Source: Isoetes taiwanensis (lineage: Eukaryota; Streptophyta; Lycopodiopsida; Isoetales; Isoetaceae). From it: DNA of 64,000 bases. Below, one piece after another: positions 36,901-47,729 of the stretch. A program made the translations under genes and the position numbers. Position 1 is the first letter of the stretch. Each line of letters opens with the position of its first letter. Where the stretch lies: the NCBI GenBank assembly GCA_021234155.1, contig JAJEKV010000018.1:12191654-12255653 (forward strand), given 5' to 3'. The notes beneath the pieces are model-generated. The model was not told the DNA's origin. It saw only the letters and a list, made by a program, of their open reading frames with translations, and did not search any database.

Positions 36901-37548
36901 AAGCAAGACATCGAGACATATCTATAATCTTCAAGTCTATGGACATTAGAGCGTGTGGTATGGCATGAAATGAGGTTTGTTTTGCAAAGCCTTCATGATG
37001 TTTGAGGTATACTCTAAGGTCCTACTTGAGTTGGTTTTGGGGAGGGGGGTCCAATCTCTACACATGGGTGACTTGGGCAGCTCTAGACTCTAGCTCCTTT
37101 CTAGGTATCCTGGCGATAGGGAGTGTCAATGTGGCGGCATATATAAGTCAAACTCTATTAGAAGGACACAGAATTAGGTCAAGGTTTATGCCTTTGGCAT
37201 GAGAGGTGATGTCTGATAAAGTTGAACTTGTGTTGCTATCTTTGAGGTCTAGATGACTATAACAAAGGGGTGTTCTTGAGCACTTCTATCTAGGAGTAAG
37301 GCATCAGCTTCGCCGAAAACAATACTTACAGGTACTAATGGGGGTATGCTTTTATTTACAAACAAACCGCAGTTTGGAAAAACAATTCAAGGGTTTGAGC
37401 AATTTTGGTCATTTTGAGCTGGGGTTTGACACTTCTAACCTAATTTGAAGTCATAAATGGATTCTAGAATGTCTAACGGTCCTATTGCAATAAATTTCAG
37501 GCGATTTGGACTCTCAGAGCTCAAGTTATGGAGGTTCAAAGTTTGGAT

Positions 37549-37616
37549 GTCTCATGGTATGCTTATTTGGGAGGCAAAACCAAATTTTGGTTTTTGGTGA
37601 GCATATACCGTGAGAC
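37549..37616. repeat. Palindrome family, copy 1
   Basis: A 68-bp imperfect palindrome. GTCTCATGGTATGCT at the left pairs with AGCATATACCGTGAGAC at the right, and the centre CAAAACCAAATTTTGGTTTT is itself nearly palindromic. It lies in AT-rich unique DNA. Confidence 0.85.
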
Positions 37617-37692
37617 AATGGACACTATTTGGCCTAAAAATGTCCAATTTAACTAACACAAAGAGCAATTATTGCTAATTCAACCTAATTAA

Positions 37693-38106
37693 TCAACAAT
37701 TATGCACCTTTCCTTTGGTTTCAACTTGCTTCTCCTTGTCCATCAACGATGATTTCGTTGAGTTTCGGCTGTCCTCTTAGATCTCCTCGGTACCCCCTTG
37801 TCGAGCCCTCAAATTTGCACCTCTGCTGCTTTCGTCTAACTCTGGTTGATGAAGTCGGCCAGCTTCTCTTGTGATCCCCGGCGGGATCCTGGCGGTGATG
37901 CTCTCCCTGCAAGTAGTCTCCCTCGCCTAATGAAGCTGGGTCTCCTTCTCACGGAGAAGTCTCTCGAAAGCATACTCTGCTGTACTTGGCCGCTGATCTG
38001 GTTCATTTCGAGGAACTCGGCGGCGATCTGTTTGGTCGCTTATGTCTTCGCCATCCGTCAATGGGAGGTCGAGCCCAAAAATTGCCTCGATGCTTGGAGC
38101 AAATCT
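37693..38106 (-). pseudogene. Unassigned polar frame with two internal stops
   Basis: On the minus strand this frame runs about 138 codons, interrupted only by TAG (37927-37929) and TAA (37777-37779). It is highly charged: SIEAIFGLDLPLTDGEDI near its start, a helix-like AEYAFERLLREKETQL, then Arg/Glu/Gln-rich text to a lysine-rich end (DKEKQVETKGKVHNC). It is likely a decayed coding exon or gag-like segment. No family is recognised. Confidence 0.35.
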
Positions 38107-38256
38107 CTAAACGAGGAAGTCTACAAATGAGGGGGGGGGTCTAGGTCTATTTATGGATTTGGGCAATTTAGGTCAAATTCTAAGTTACTCTTTTTCATGT
38201 GCCAAGGCACCTATTAACCTATAACATATGCTTACTTGGACTTTTCTAATCCATTG

Positions 38257-38325
38257 GTCTCCACGTTGTCTTGTTGGGGAGGCAAAACCAAAATTTGGTT
38301 TTGGGTGCGCGCATACCAGTGAGAC
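38257..38325. repeat. Palindrome family, copy 2
   Basis: A 69-bp copy with the same centre (GGGAGGCAAAACC then AAAATTTGGTTTTGGG) and the same right end (CAGTGAGAC). The left arm has diverged (GTCTCCACGTTG), so the outer stem is partial. Confidence 0.8.
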
Positions 38326-38472
38326 ATTGAACATTCTTGACTAAATTATATGATTTCTAGGCATATTCTTGGGGGTATAACATCTGAGATCTAACTAATT
38401 CTTACCTTAAAACTCGATGTAGCATGTTAGTTTGTTAACATTCATCATGTTTCAAGGTAATTAGGGCCCATG

Positions 38473-38536
38473 TCTCACGGTGCTTGGCGGGAGGCAAAAA
38501 CCAGAATTTGGTTTTGGCCCGGAGCACCGTGAGACC
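38473..38536. repeat. Palindrome family, copy 3 (13-bp perfect outer stem)
   Basis: A 64-bp palindrome. GTCTCACGGTGCT (38473-38485) is perfectly complementary to AGCACCGTGAGAC (38524-38536), and the inner GGAGGCAAAAACC pairs imperfectly with GGTTTTGGCCC. This is the best preserved of the three copies. Confidence 0.9.
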
Positions 38537-38599
38537 TTTGCTACTTTAGGGTCAAAAAATTTCAACTTTTAGTTTTCTTGGTTCTTCAATTCTTCTAAC

Positions 38600-40136
38600 T
38601 GTTACTAGCTTAGCATATATACTAAAAATGAGAAAAAAATTCCCACTTTTTCGAGGTTTGAGAATCCTACTAAGTTAGTACTATGGGAGCATGGTCGCTT
38701 TTGCTCTTGGTCACCAAGAACATTGCTCGATACCGATGACGTCCCCTACTGGTTATCACGGTGCACTCACCGTTATACAAACATACTTATAACAAGCGAG
38801 GGTTCATCCCCATACCGACTCCATGCTAATATAGGGCCCTCCCGTGTCACTTTGCAACCTTGATGAGTTCGATTGGGAAGAATGAAGGGGTCATTTTACC
38901 ACATCTCCCTTGAGGGCCTACCTAGGCTGGAAGGCGTAAATATACATGTTAGTAGTATATACATCAACATCACATGACCATCAACGAAGGATGGCTCATC
39001 ACATATCTGCATAGGCCAGTCAGTACATCACATATGGAGATCCTACCCAAGGCTGAGACTCAAGGGATGGACTGGCGGGCTTGGGTCTCGAGAGGTCAAA
39101 GCAGGGCGAAATTCATGGCAATGGATTTGGCTGGCATAAGAACATGGCTTAGGGTAGGTCCACTCCATCCGCCCCTCACGTGCACACTTTGCGAGTAGGT
39201 TGAAAAAGTGTTGGGACTTTCAGAGCCGAGGATGCATAGCCCGAGGGGCTATTCACGGGTTGCATCTCCCGGTTCGATGGGGGGTGTAGGGATCACTCCC
39301 ACCGAGATCTACATCTTTGACTCAAGGTGACTAGAGGCCCCTGCCAAGTATTACCGACTTGAACTCCATGGAAGGTGTGCACCACCCCAAGAGTGTCCGA
39401 ACCCATGCAAAGCCCTCACGCGATTGAGCAGCACAGGGTCACAGTGCACAATAGTCCCGATAGGCCTTACTACTAAAGGGACGTGATCATGAGTCGAGGA
39501 CATGAACCCTCCTTGTAAGCGGTCGCCCCTTCACCCCAACCGGGGGTGTGGCTCTTGGCCAATACGGGCCAATTTAATAGTGCATTAAAGAGGCTAGCTA
39601 GGAGCATCAACTACTAGGCTTTAGGGTCTCTACCCCCTTCCCAATACAATGAGTCCAAGAGAAATCATCACATACATATCACGAGAAGAACTAAAAAGAA
39701 CAAGATTTAATCTAAATCACGAGTTAGGTTCTTTAGTTAAGGCTTGGTATCTAGAGATCTAGATGGCTATGGGCAAATCAATAGGCTAAACCTACTTACT
39801 CTATCACGGGAGGTGGTTTAGACTATTGAATGACAAAATACCCGATCCCCGGCTTGCTCCTCCTTTCGCGAGCAACGCATCCATGCCGCCCGAGCCTTTC
39901 GAAGATGATACTAGAAAGGGAAAGGTGATGAGCTACTCCAACCGGACTTTTGGGAGTCAAGATTGGCTCTTGGAGCAAGCAAAATAGAGTCCTAGAAGGC
40001 TGTGGACGAAAATGGAAAGTTAGGGTTTCCTATACCTTTATAGACTAAGGGTTAGGGCTAGGGCTTCCTATTCTCCCTTGAGCATGTGGGATAAATGTTT
40101 GGCCCACTTGCCTTTATTAGCTAAATGGCCCTAAAG
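38600..40136. other. Unassigned; contains repeat S copy 2
   Basis: No gene. The stretch is stop-rich with moderate GC, like untranslated or LTR-type DNA. The segment 39235-39370 is related to 24001-24130. The only sizeable frame (38974-39198, 74 codons) has no motif. Confidence 0.4.
39235..39370. repeat. Dispersed repeat S, copy 2
   Basis: Matches 24001-24130 with the shared phrases 'ggttgcatctccc' and 'gttcgatgggg', then 'gactcaaggtgactagag'. Same orientation. Confidence 0.7.
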
Positions 40137-40190
40137 TGTACACATGGATAAATGTGTACACATGGATAAATGTGCACATAACTAAGTGTG
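40137..40190. repeat. Short tandem repeat, 16-bp unit
   Basis: The unit tgtacacatggataaa occurs twice exactly, followed by a diverged third (tgtgcacataactaag) and a fourth partial unit. Confidence 0.85.
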
Positions 40191-40665
40191 CACACACTTG
40201 CAAGTTTCCCCCTAGGGTGCTACTTGGTTTGGCTATGTCGGCATTACCGTCAATAGGGATGGCGGTACGCGTGATGATATCGCATTGTCTAATATCGTCT
40301 TAGACCGTATATCTTGTCCGGAATGTTACGTCGTGAGTCTTAAAAGATGTTTCAACCTGTTTGCAGTGCTAATGATCCAGCAAATGATACAATGAACTTC
40401 AACCATTGCTAACTTACCAGGAGCAAAGCATGAAGAATGCAGGTTTAGAGTGCCCAAGTTGGACTTGTTCATATAGTACTTACTTTGGCTTGTTTTTTGC
40501 TTCAAATTTATCTGTGTATATATTAAACATCTGGAACTTTTGTATACAGGATTTTTGAAATGTAAGGATTTAAAGGATGAGCTGAGACAAATGAAGGAGA
40601 ATGAGGGCTTCTCTTAGAAGTCAGATTTTAATTACACGGGCAAGTTATATGCAAATGACTCACAA

Positions 40666-41218
40666 CAAGTTATCCGCAGTGACTTGGCTAACACCACATT
40701 AGTCGTGAATAGATTAGCATATGCTATATTAGTGCTTAATGCTTAGTGCACTAAGCTTAGTGCTTGTAGATTGTATAACAATGTGGAGATTGTATAACAA
40801 TGTATATGTAGTGTTCCAAGAAATACTAGAGTTTCCATTAGCCAACTCAAAGTTAAAGTGCAGGAGAGGAAAGTCTAGCTGCCTGGCGTGTCATGCAAAC
40901 ACATCATATTATTGTTGTTGTTCTGGCATAAAGGTGACGTGCCTGACTGAAATCACTCAGTGGATAGTGCAGAAACTACATCATGATACTCTTAATCAAA
41001 TATTCATACAAGAGCAATTCAGTCATGGTAAAAGCATGGACTGCTCACTTACTCGATGTGCATGCGAATTGAACAAAAGCCTTAAGTGTCAATACAAGGC
41101 TGCCTGCATCTTAATAAAACTCAACCTCAATGCTCCAATCAATCTTTTAGGATATAAGTGACCATAATGCACTTCTTGACATGTATATCAAATTTGAGCA
41201 TTGAAAATGCACATCACC
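40666..41218. repeat. Direct duplication D, copy 1
   Basis: About 553 bp repeated at 41888-42455, offset 1222 bp, from caagttatccgcagtgac to gcattga.aatgcac. The + frame 40739-41161 (140 codons) lies in this copy but is broken by indels in the other. It contains many Cys residues but no pattern I recognise. Both copies include a 'ttagtgcactaagcttagtgc' palindromic stretch. Confidence 0.9.
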
Positions 41219-41250
41219 CACCTATAGATAAGAAAGGTCTCCTAGCTAGA

Positions 41251-41450
41251 GACCAAATGGGTCTATAAACCAATTATTACATCAACTCACATACAGACAG
41301 ACAATTCAAAGTCTCTTCACATCAGTTACAAATTGAGCCTGGCTGAGAAATGACACATAGAAGTTACTGTTGATACTTCATAGAAGCTATGCAATTTTGC
41401 AATTTAAGGACTAAAGGAACACTTTATTTCACATGTACGGTGATCTATGG
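41251..41450. repeat. Nested tandem repeat, copy 1 (about 205 bp)
   Basis: Starts at accaaatgggtctataaacc and ends at catgtacggtgatctat. Repeated immediately at 41459-41653. It lies between the two copies of duplication D. Confidence 0.85.
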
Positions 41451-41458
41451 GTGGGCAA

Positions 41459-41653
41459 GACCATTTGAGTCTATAAAACCAATGAATTATTACATCAATC
41501 CACAAACAAAAATATGATTCAAGGTCTCCTCACATCAGCTACAAACTGAGCCAGGCTTAGCAATGACATGGAGGACTTAGTGTTCATGGTATGCAATCTA
41601 TGCAATTTAAGGACTGAGGAAGCATTTTATATCCATATGTACGGTGTTCTATA
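41459..41653. repeat. Nested tandem repeat, copy 2
   Basis: The second unit, with the shared core 'cacatcagctacaaactgagcc' (diverged by single bases) and the shared end 'gtacggtg.tctat'. It is about as diverged as the copies of duplication D. Confidence 0.85.
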
Positions 41654-41887
41654 ACATGGTGCCAGGTCCTAGGATGCCACTTCTCTGCCTCAAGTAATTA
41701 GATTTGTTATAGCATATATATATATCTGTCAAATGACTCAGTTAAGAAATTGCTAGGAAGTCGGAGCTCTACTCATATGTTATCAGCTAAGAGGACGTGA
41801 CAAATAGCACTATAAAACAGAGACAAACTGTACCTTAAAGGAAGTTACTCTGCATGATTCTAAGTAAATTGGCAAACATTCAAATTG

Positions 41888-42455
41888 CAAGTTATCCGCA
41901 GTGACTTGGCTAACAACACATTAGCCATGAATCGATTAGCATATGCCATATTAGTGTTTAATGCTTAGTGCACTAAGCTTAGTGCTTGCAGATTGTATAA
42001 CAATGTGGAGATTGTATAACAAAGTGTATTTAATGTTCTAAGAAATACTAGAGATTCCATTAGCGAACCCAAAGTTAAAGTGCCGGAGGAAAGCCTAGAT
42101 GGCTGGCATGTCATGCAAACACATCATATTATTGTTGCTGTTTTGTCACAAAGGTGACACAGTGCCTGACTAAAATTCACTCTTAGTGGATAGAGCAGAA
42201 ACCACATCATGATACTCTGAACCAAATATTCATACAAGAGCAATTCAGTTGTGTCATGGTAAAAGCATGGACTGCTCATTTGATGTGCATGGAAATTGAA
42301 CAAAAGTTTTAAGTATCAATATAAGGCTGCCTGCATCTTAATAAAACTCAATCTCAATATGCAATAATGCTCCAATTAATCTTTTAGGATATAAGTGACC
42401 ATAATGCACTTGTTGACCTGTATGTCAAATTTGAGCATTGAATATGCACGTCACG
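41888..42455. repeat. Direct duplication D, copy 2
   Basis: The second copy of 40666-41218. It differs by substitutions and small indels that break the frame open in copy 1. Confidence 0.9.
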
Positions 42456-42848
42456 TGTATGAACATTAGTTACAAAAGGCAAATATGTATTGTTATCCAG
42501 CCCAAACAATAAACTAGTTAAAAGGATTGCAGACCCTACAAATTACACCCATAGTCAAAGTGATCAGATCAATTTACATGGCTGACAAGTTGATGATCAA
42601 GCTGGCTACAACTCGCATGGATTAACCCATGATAAAACAAGCCCGCAATGCAAAAGAACTTTGCTAGTGTTGGTGTTTGAAACGCTTAGATTCCCCATTC
42701 ATACCATCTTAGTCAAATAATTTTTAGGATTCAACTGGTCAATGTGCGAAAAGATCATTCAATTATCTCTCCTTTGCTGCAATAGACTGAAACTATGCCA
42801 ATATACAATCCCATCTGTCAATCAAACTAAGTTTAAGGTTTTGCAAAC

Positions 42849-43975
42849 AATATTCCTAGGATGGGTCCTATAATACAATCAAGTGGCCGAAGTGAAGTGG
42901 TGTTCTCATTGAGCTTTGTAAAATCGTTGAGTACAAAATGATTTGCCTACTCGAGGTAGAACTTCTGAAAAAACTTGAAATTCGAGTGCTCTGAAACTAA
43001 ACAATCATTGAGAACGCAAGGAAACTAAGGCTACACGATAAAAGATGATTCATCCGCCCTTAGTCTATGCAAAAGTGAGAAAAACTGGCGACCACTTTTC
43101 ATCGGGATGAAAAACCCCGTCCTTTCGGGTTTTTGAGGAAAACCCTAATGAGAAACGGTCGTCAATGCTCTAGAAGAATGCCGCTAGCATACGTCCGCCG
43201 AGAAGTGTGGTGATAATACAACATGATGGCGCTGACAACTGAGAGAACTGTAAGAAAATGATCTGCAATGAAAAGTCTGAAACGGAGAATGACCCATTAG
43301 AAAGTTAGAAGCTGCAGGCATAGGCACGCGCCAAAGCACAATTATCAAGAATATAATAGCACTCGCGAGATCAAGGCCACAGGAAGAAAACAGACCACCG
43401 GGCCGAATCGTCCGCTAAAAAGACCATCGCGGGAAAGAACATCCCGGACTAGTGCCGCCTGAAGGCTACAAAGGCTACCGAGGGAAAAATGAATAAATAC
43501 GCCCCTGAGGCTACAACACCACCGAGAAAAGGAACTATACTGACAAAGCCGACGCCATAGAGCCATATCATAGTAACAACCTCACCATTGAAAAAAATGA
43601 CTAAGAAAAAATAATCCCTGAGGCTAGAAAGCTATACCGAAAAAGAAACTACGCACAAAATAAAAAATAGAAAATGGGAAGCCATGGGCCCACAAATATA
43701 AAATGAATCAGAACCAAACACTAAACACTATGAAACCGGCATTACAAACCAACAAGCCATATGATGGGAGGGGGAGGGGAACTTGTGGAGGCAAAAAGAG
43801 AAAGAATGCAAAAGGAGCTCAAGAGAATGGATGTATTTGTAAAAAAGAAGAATGAAGCCATATAAATAGAAGAGGCGAGAAAGGACGTCCCCATCCAAAG
43901 AATGTCGGTTCTATTGCTAGCCATATAAATAGAAGAGGCGAGGAAGGGCGTCCCCATCCAAGGAATGCCGGTTCC
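42849..43975 (+). mobile_element. Second copy of the TATA/hairpin mobile unit (about 1.13 kb)
   Basis: Starts ATATTCCTAGGATGGG, the same first bases as the minus-strand unit at 21761-22579, and stays collinear with it. Shared blocks are: AAGTGGTGTTCTCATTGAGC; an alignable 'gataaaa..at.atccgcc' block near 43038-43060; 'GAGGGGgaactt...' near 43773; AGCTCAAGAGA; and TATAAATA. The unit is longer here because of internal changes, including a 63-bp tandem duplication of the TATA part. At 43972 the text re-enters the unit's start (TTCCTAGGATGGGTCCTAT) for about 45 bp, a truncated head-to-tail repeat that independently marks the unit boundary. Confidence 0.6.
43857..43975 (+). promoter_or_regulatory. 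Duplicated TATA module
   Basis: Two 63-bp units in tandem (43857-43919 and 43920-43975). Each reads CCATATAAATAGAAGAGGCG, then GTCCCCATCCAA and GAATG.CGGTTC. TATA boxes lie at about 43861 and 43924. The same module occurs once at 51861-51933. It is inferred to be a retroelement core promoter. Confidence 0.55.
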
Positions 43976-44067
43976 TAGGATGGGTCCTATGATACAATCA
44001 AGTGGCCAATGGAAGAGGAATCTACGTAAAAAAGAATGGGACAAGAAAGGACAAAAGCAGAAACAAA

Positions 44068-44760
44068 AGAGGGAAATTGGTAAAACAGGATGACCAGAAT
44101 CCGTCAGATGAAAAAGACAAACAAGGTAGAAACGACTAAGCAAGGCCGATGGAGAAACAAGGATAAAAACAGATCAAGGAGCAAAAGCATGATATATGGA
44201 CACCAACATAGCAAAGAGAACCAAGGCGAATTACAATGAGAAACGAAGGAGACAAGGCAAGAAAAAGAAAACTAAGATGATTCAAGCGGTCAAATGACAA
44301 AAAGACAAATAATAAGGAACTGGAGAAAATGGATTAACAGAGAAACGAGCGCAATGCAATGCAAGAGGTTAACGAAGGATAAAGAGCAAAGAAGGAACTC
44401 GGAGGGAAAAATATGAAATACGGGAAAAAAAACCTAAGGAAAATCATAAGGTGAGAGAACAAAGAAAAGAGACGGGACAAATGCCTGTAATGCAAGCAAG
44501 CCATTAGAAAGAGCAAACTCGAACTTCAACTCCAGCATGCCATTAAATCGAATAAACAACCCACCCATAATGAAATGGGCAAGAGACACCACCTTTACAA
44601 GATAGAAATGAGACACCTTAGCACGAACACTAACTTAAGAATAGAGACCAAGAGAAACGTGGCAGATGAAATTGGTCATAGAGAATGGAAAGGTAGAAAT
44701 TTTATGAAAGAGAAAAGTAATCAACTAGACATCCAACTATGGAAATACCACATATGTAAA
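44068..44760. repeat. Tandem duplication P, copy 1
   Basis: About 690 bp repeated at 45191-45900, offset 1123 bp. A shared phrase is gatggagaaacaaggat followed by 'cagatcaaggagcaaaagc'. Copies differ by substitutions and short indels in A runs. Confidence 0.85.
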
Positions 44761-45190
44761 GAGTGAACTTACTTCCAAACGATGAGTAAAACAAACCAAA
44801 CAAATGTGTGTTTCCAATACTGAAGATCTAAGCTGCAAAGGATGCCATAGAGAATGCAAAGATAGAATTGCATAAAATTGCTAAGCAATGAATGAGGCAT
44901 TAAACTGAAGATGCGATATGCCCAAATGGATGCTCTTACCAAAAAATAAAACTTTTAGTGCAAAATGCTTATATGCAAAGAGCGAGAGAAAGAATGGGCA
45001 AGAATGAGCAAGAAATGACGATAAAATAGACCGACAAACCAAAGCGATCAGGTAAGAAATGGATGGAGTACAGAGCAGAAAAGAACTAGGCTAGCAAACT
45101 GAGTGAGAACTGACAAATGGAGAGAACAAGACCCATGGACTAGAGACCACCACGAGAACAAAAGGAATGTAGATAAGCCAAAGGATGGAG

Positions 45191-45900
45191 CAAATGTAAC
45201 AAATTGGTAAAACAAGATGACTAGAATCAATCAGATGAGACAAACAAGGAAGAAAGGGCTAAGCAAGACCGATGGAGAAACAAGGATAAAACAGATCAAG
45301 GAGCAAAAGCATGATAAATGGACACCAACAGCGCAAAGAGAACCAACGCAAATCAAGATGAGAAACGAAGGAGACAAGACAAGAAAAAGGAAAAATAAGA
45401 TGATTCAAAAGGTTAAAACACAAAAACGACAAATAAGAAACTAGAGCAACAGGATAAACAGAGAAACGAGCCTAAGGCAATGCAAGAGATTAATGAAGAC
45501 TAAAGAGCAAATAAGGAACCTAGGGGAAAATATATGAGATATGGGGCAAAAAGAACTAAGAAAAATCATGAGGTGAGATGTTCAAAAAAAAAAGAGACAG
45601 GTCAAATGCCTCTAGAAATAGTAATGCAAGCAAGCCACTAGAAAAAAAAAAATTCAAACTTCAACCCCGCCATGCTGCCAAAATGAATGAACAAGATGAA
45701 GAAAGCCAACCATAATGAAATGGGAAACAGACACCACCTCTACAAGATAGAAAAGAGACACCCTAACATGAACACTGAAAATAATTGACCAGGAGAAACG
45801 TGGCATATGAAACTGGTCGTAAAGAATGGACCGATATAAATTTTATGAAAGAGCAAAGTAAACAACTAGACATCGAACTATGGAAAAACATCGAACTATG
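45191..45900. repeat. Tandem duplication P, copy 2
   Basis: The second copy of 44068-44760. Both copies include 'gagaaacgtggca.atgaaa' near their ends (44652 and 45794). Confidence 0.85.
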
Positions 45901-47420
45901 GAAAAGAGGCCAAACACGTATGGAACAAGATAACCATAACATAGACCAAAAATGTCGAGCAATACAAAAATGTAAAAAAGGTGAGAACATGCCGTCCTGG
46001 AGCAATACACAAATCACGCTATCAACAAGATGTATAAAACCTCGATAACAATGGCCATGACCGAGCAAAAAGTAAGAAAATGAATAAATAATAGTTGAAG
46101 AGTAAACATTCAAAAGAGCGAAATATGATGCGAATAAAAGACCAAAGAAAAAAAGGATATATGAGGAGCAAAAACCCAAATGAGAAAGTTGGAATTTGCA
46201 AGGCAAATGAGGCTAAAGAGACTAACAGAGCTACTGGCCAAATCAGGTAAAAAGAGACAAGAATAATAGGCAAAAATTTAGCAAAGTATCACGGGAACAC
46301 CTAATAGCAAGTTCGTAAGGATGCGAGACATACAAGGGCACCTATCCAGCATATGAACGATAAGGACAGAAATCAATGGACTAACAAAAATGCGGCGACA
46401 TCAAAAGAAAACAATGTGGCCAAAAGAGCATAAAGTGATCGAACCAACATGACCAAATGCAAAAAGAACCATGGTACCAAAGGGGCAAAAAAGAACAACA
46501 TGGAACATAGGAACAAATGAAAGAATGTCCTCCAATGCAAATATTTAATAAGCCCTCGAATGACAAAAAAGCGTGCATAGGCCCTCAAAGGGCAACCAAG
46601 AGAAATAATTGGGAACATATGAGAAAAGAGCATGCATTGACCGACACATGGAGATCATATGGATAATATTAAAGAACTAGTAACCCAAAATAATTATATG
46701 GACATTTACATCACTTCCACGTAATTAGAGACATAAAATGAAAAACAAATGAACAACATGCCCCAGTCTATCCCGACTTAATCATAGAAATAAGTGAAAT
46801 GGAATGAATGAATACATGCAATACATATATTATTTACTAGATGTATATGCCGATACTGCATCAAACATACGGTATAGAATGTCGGAGAGCAAAAGAAACT
46901 GTATAAATGAAACCATAGAAAGCCCTAAGATGAATTTAATGTGAATATCAAGTGCCAAGTAAACGGCCTAGAGAAAGAAATATGGCAATCAACAAACGGC
47001 CTAACTGGAATTTTGCAATGCACAATCTCTCAGAGCCAGGGGGTGCAACATGATAAATGTACATGGCAAACCGCTCCCATGAAATTGATGATTCGAGTTA
47101 CAAAGCAATGCAACAGAATCTCAACCGAATGAGCTCAGGGGAACATACCAGAAGATCGTATGCAGAATCATGTGAACCAAAGGGACAAACAGAAGTAATA
47201 GAAGTAACTATCATATGTGACAACAAAGCATACACACATATAGATAGCGGCTAAAGGGCATCTAACGAACAAAGGGGCAACACCTGTATTGTAGGAAACA
47301 TCATGCATACACATACATGTAAAGCTAAGCACCTACCCATGAATACTCCAAAAACTAAAAGATATCGAAAAGGAGAAAATGATTCTACCAGACTCAAATC
47401 GGACTAGAGGATCGCACGGC

Positions 47421-47729
47421 AACAAGAAGGGGAAATGGTTACAATAACAGTGCAAAAAATATTAGAAAGAACACCATGTTCAAGTCCCCCAAGACAGAGA
47501 GTACAAAGCCAGAGGGCAGCTTTTATTTTTTGAAGGAAGGAAATTTATTTTTTATAGATCGAGACCAAATGTCCGATCTATGGACCCAATATAAAAGCCC
47601 GACAAGCGGATTACTACCCGGATTAAAAACCCCGCCCGAAGAAAATTTCCGAGGAAAAACCGTGGCAATCGAGTCTATCGCCGACAAAAACTGTTCCAAT
47701 ATCTGAAATGCAAAAACACACAAATATAT
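47421..47729. other. Short unassigned gap
   Basis: Contains a 76-codon + frame (47476-47706) with an opposing minus frame of similar length; neither is recognised. Confidence 0.3.

Larger units (their letters stand above)
43976..47420 (+). other. Purine-biased tract, unassigned
   Basis: On the + strand, A and G dominate over about 3.4 kb, so + frames are Lys/Arg/Glu/Asn-rich and minus frames are Phe/Leu/Ser-rich. None is long (at most 147 codons) and none has a known motif. It contains a 1123-bp-offset tandem duplication. It is most likely non-coding internal sequence of a retroelement or a purine-rich satellite-like region. Confidence 0.4.

Noticed and set aside
37549-38536. Annotating the palindromes as microRNA precursors
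   Set aside because: They fold, but there is no evidence of transcription or small RNAs, and foldback structure alone is common in mobile-element debris.
24030-39290. tRNA gene or tRNA-derived SINE from the GGTTCGA strings (also near 19117 and 29150)
   Set aside because: No acceptor stem, D-arm or anticodon arm can be drawn around any of them.
43742-46633. Many hydrophobic minus-strand frames resembling membrane proteins
   Set aside because: They mirror the purine-rich + strand (AAA, GAA and AGA read as TTT, TTC and TCT). No family motif, no conservation between the two tandem copies.
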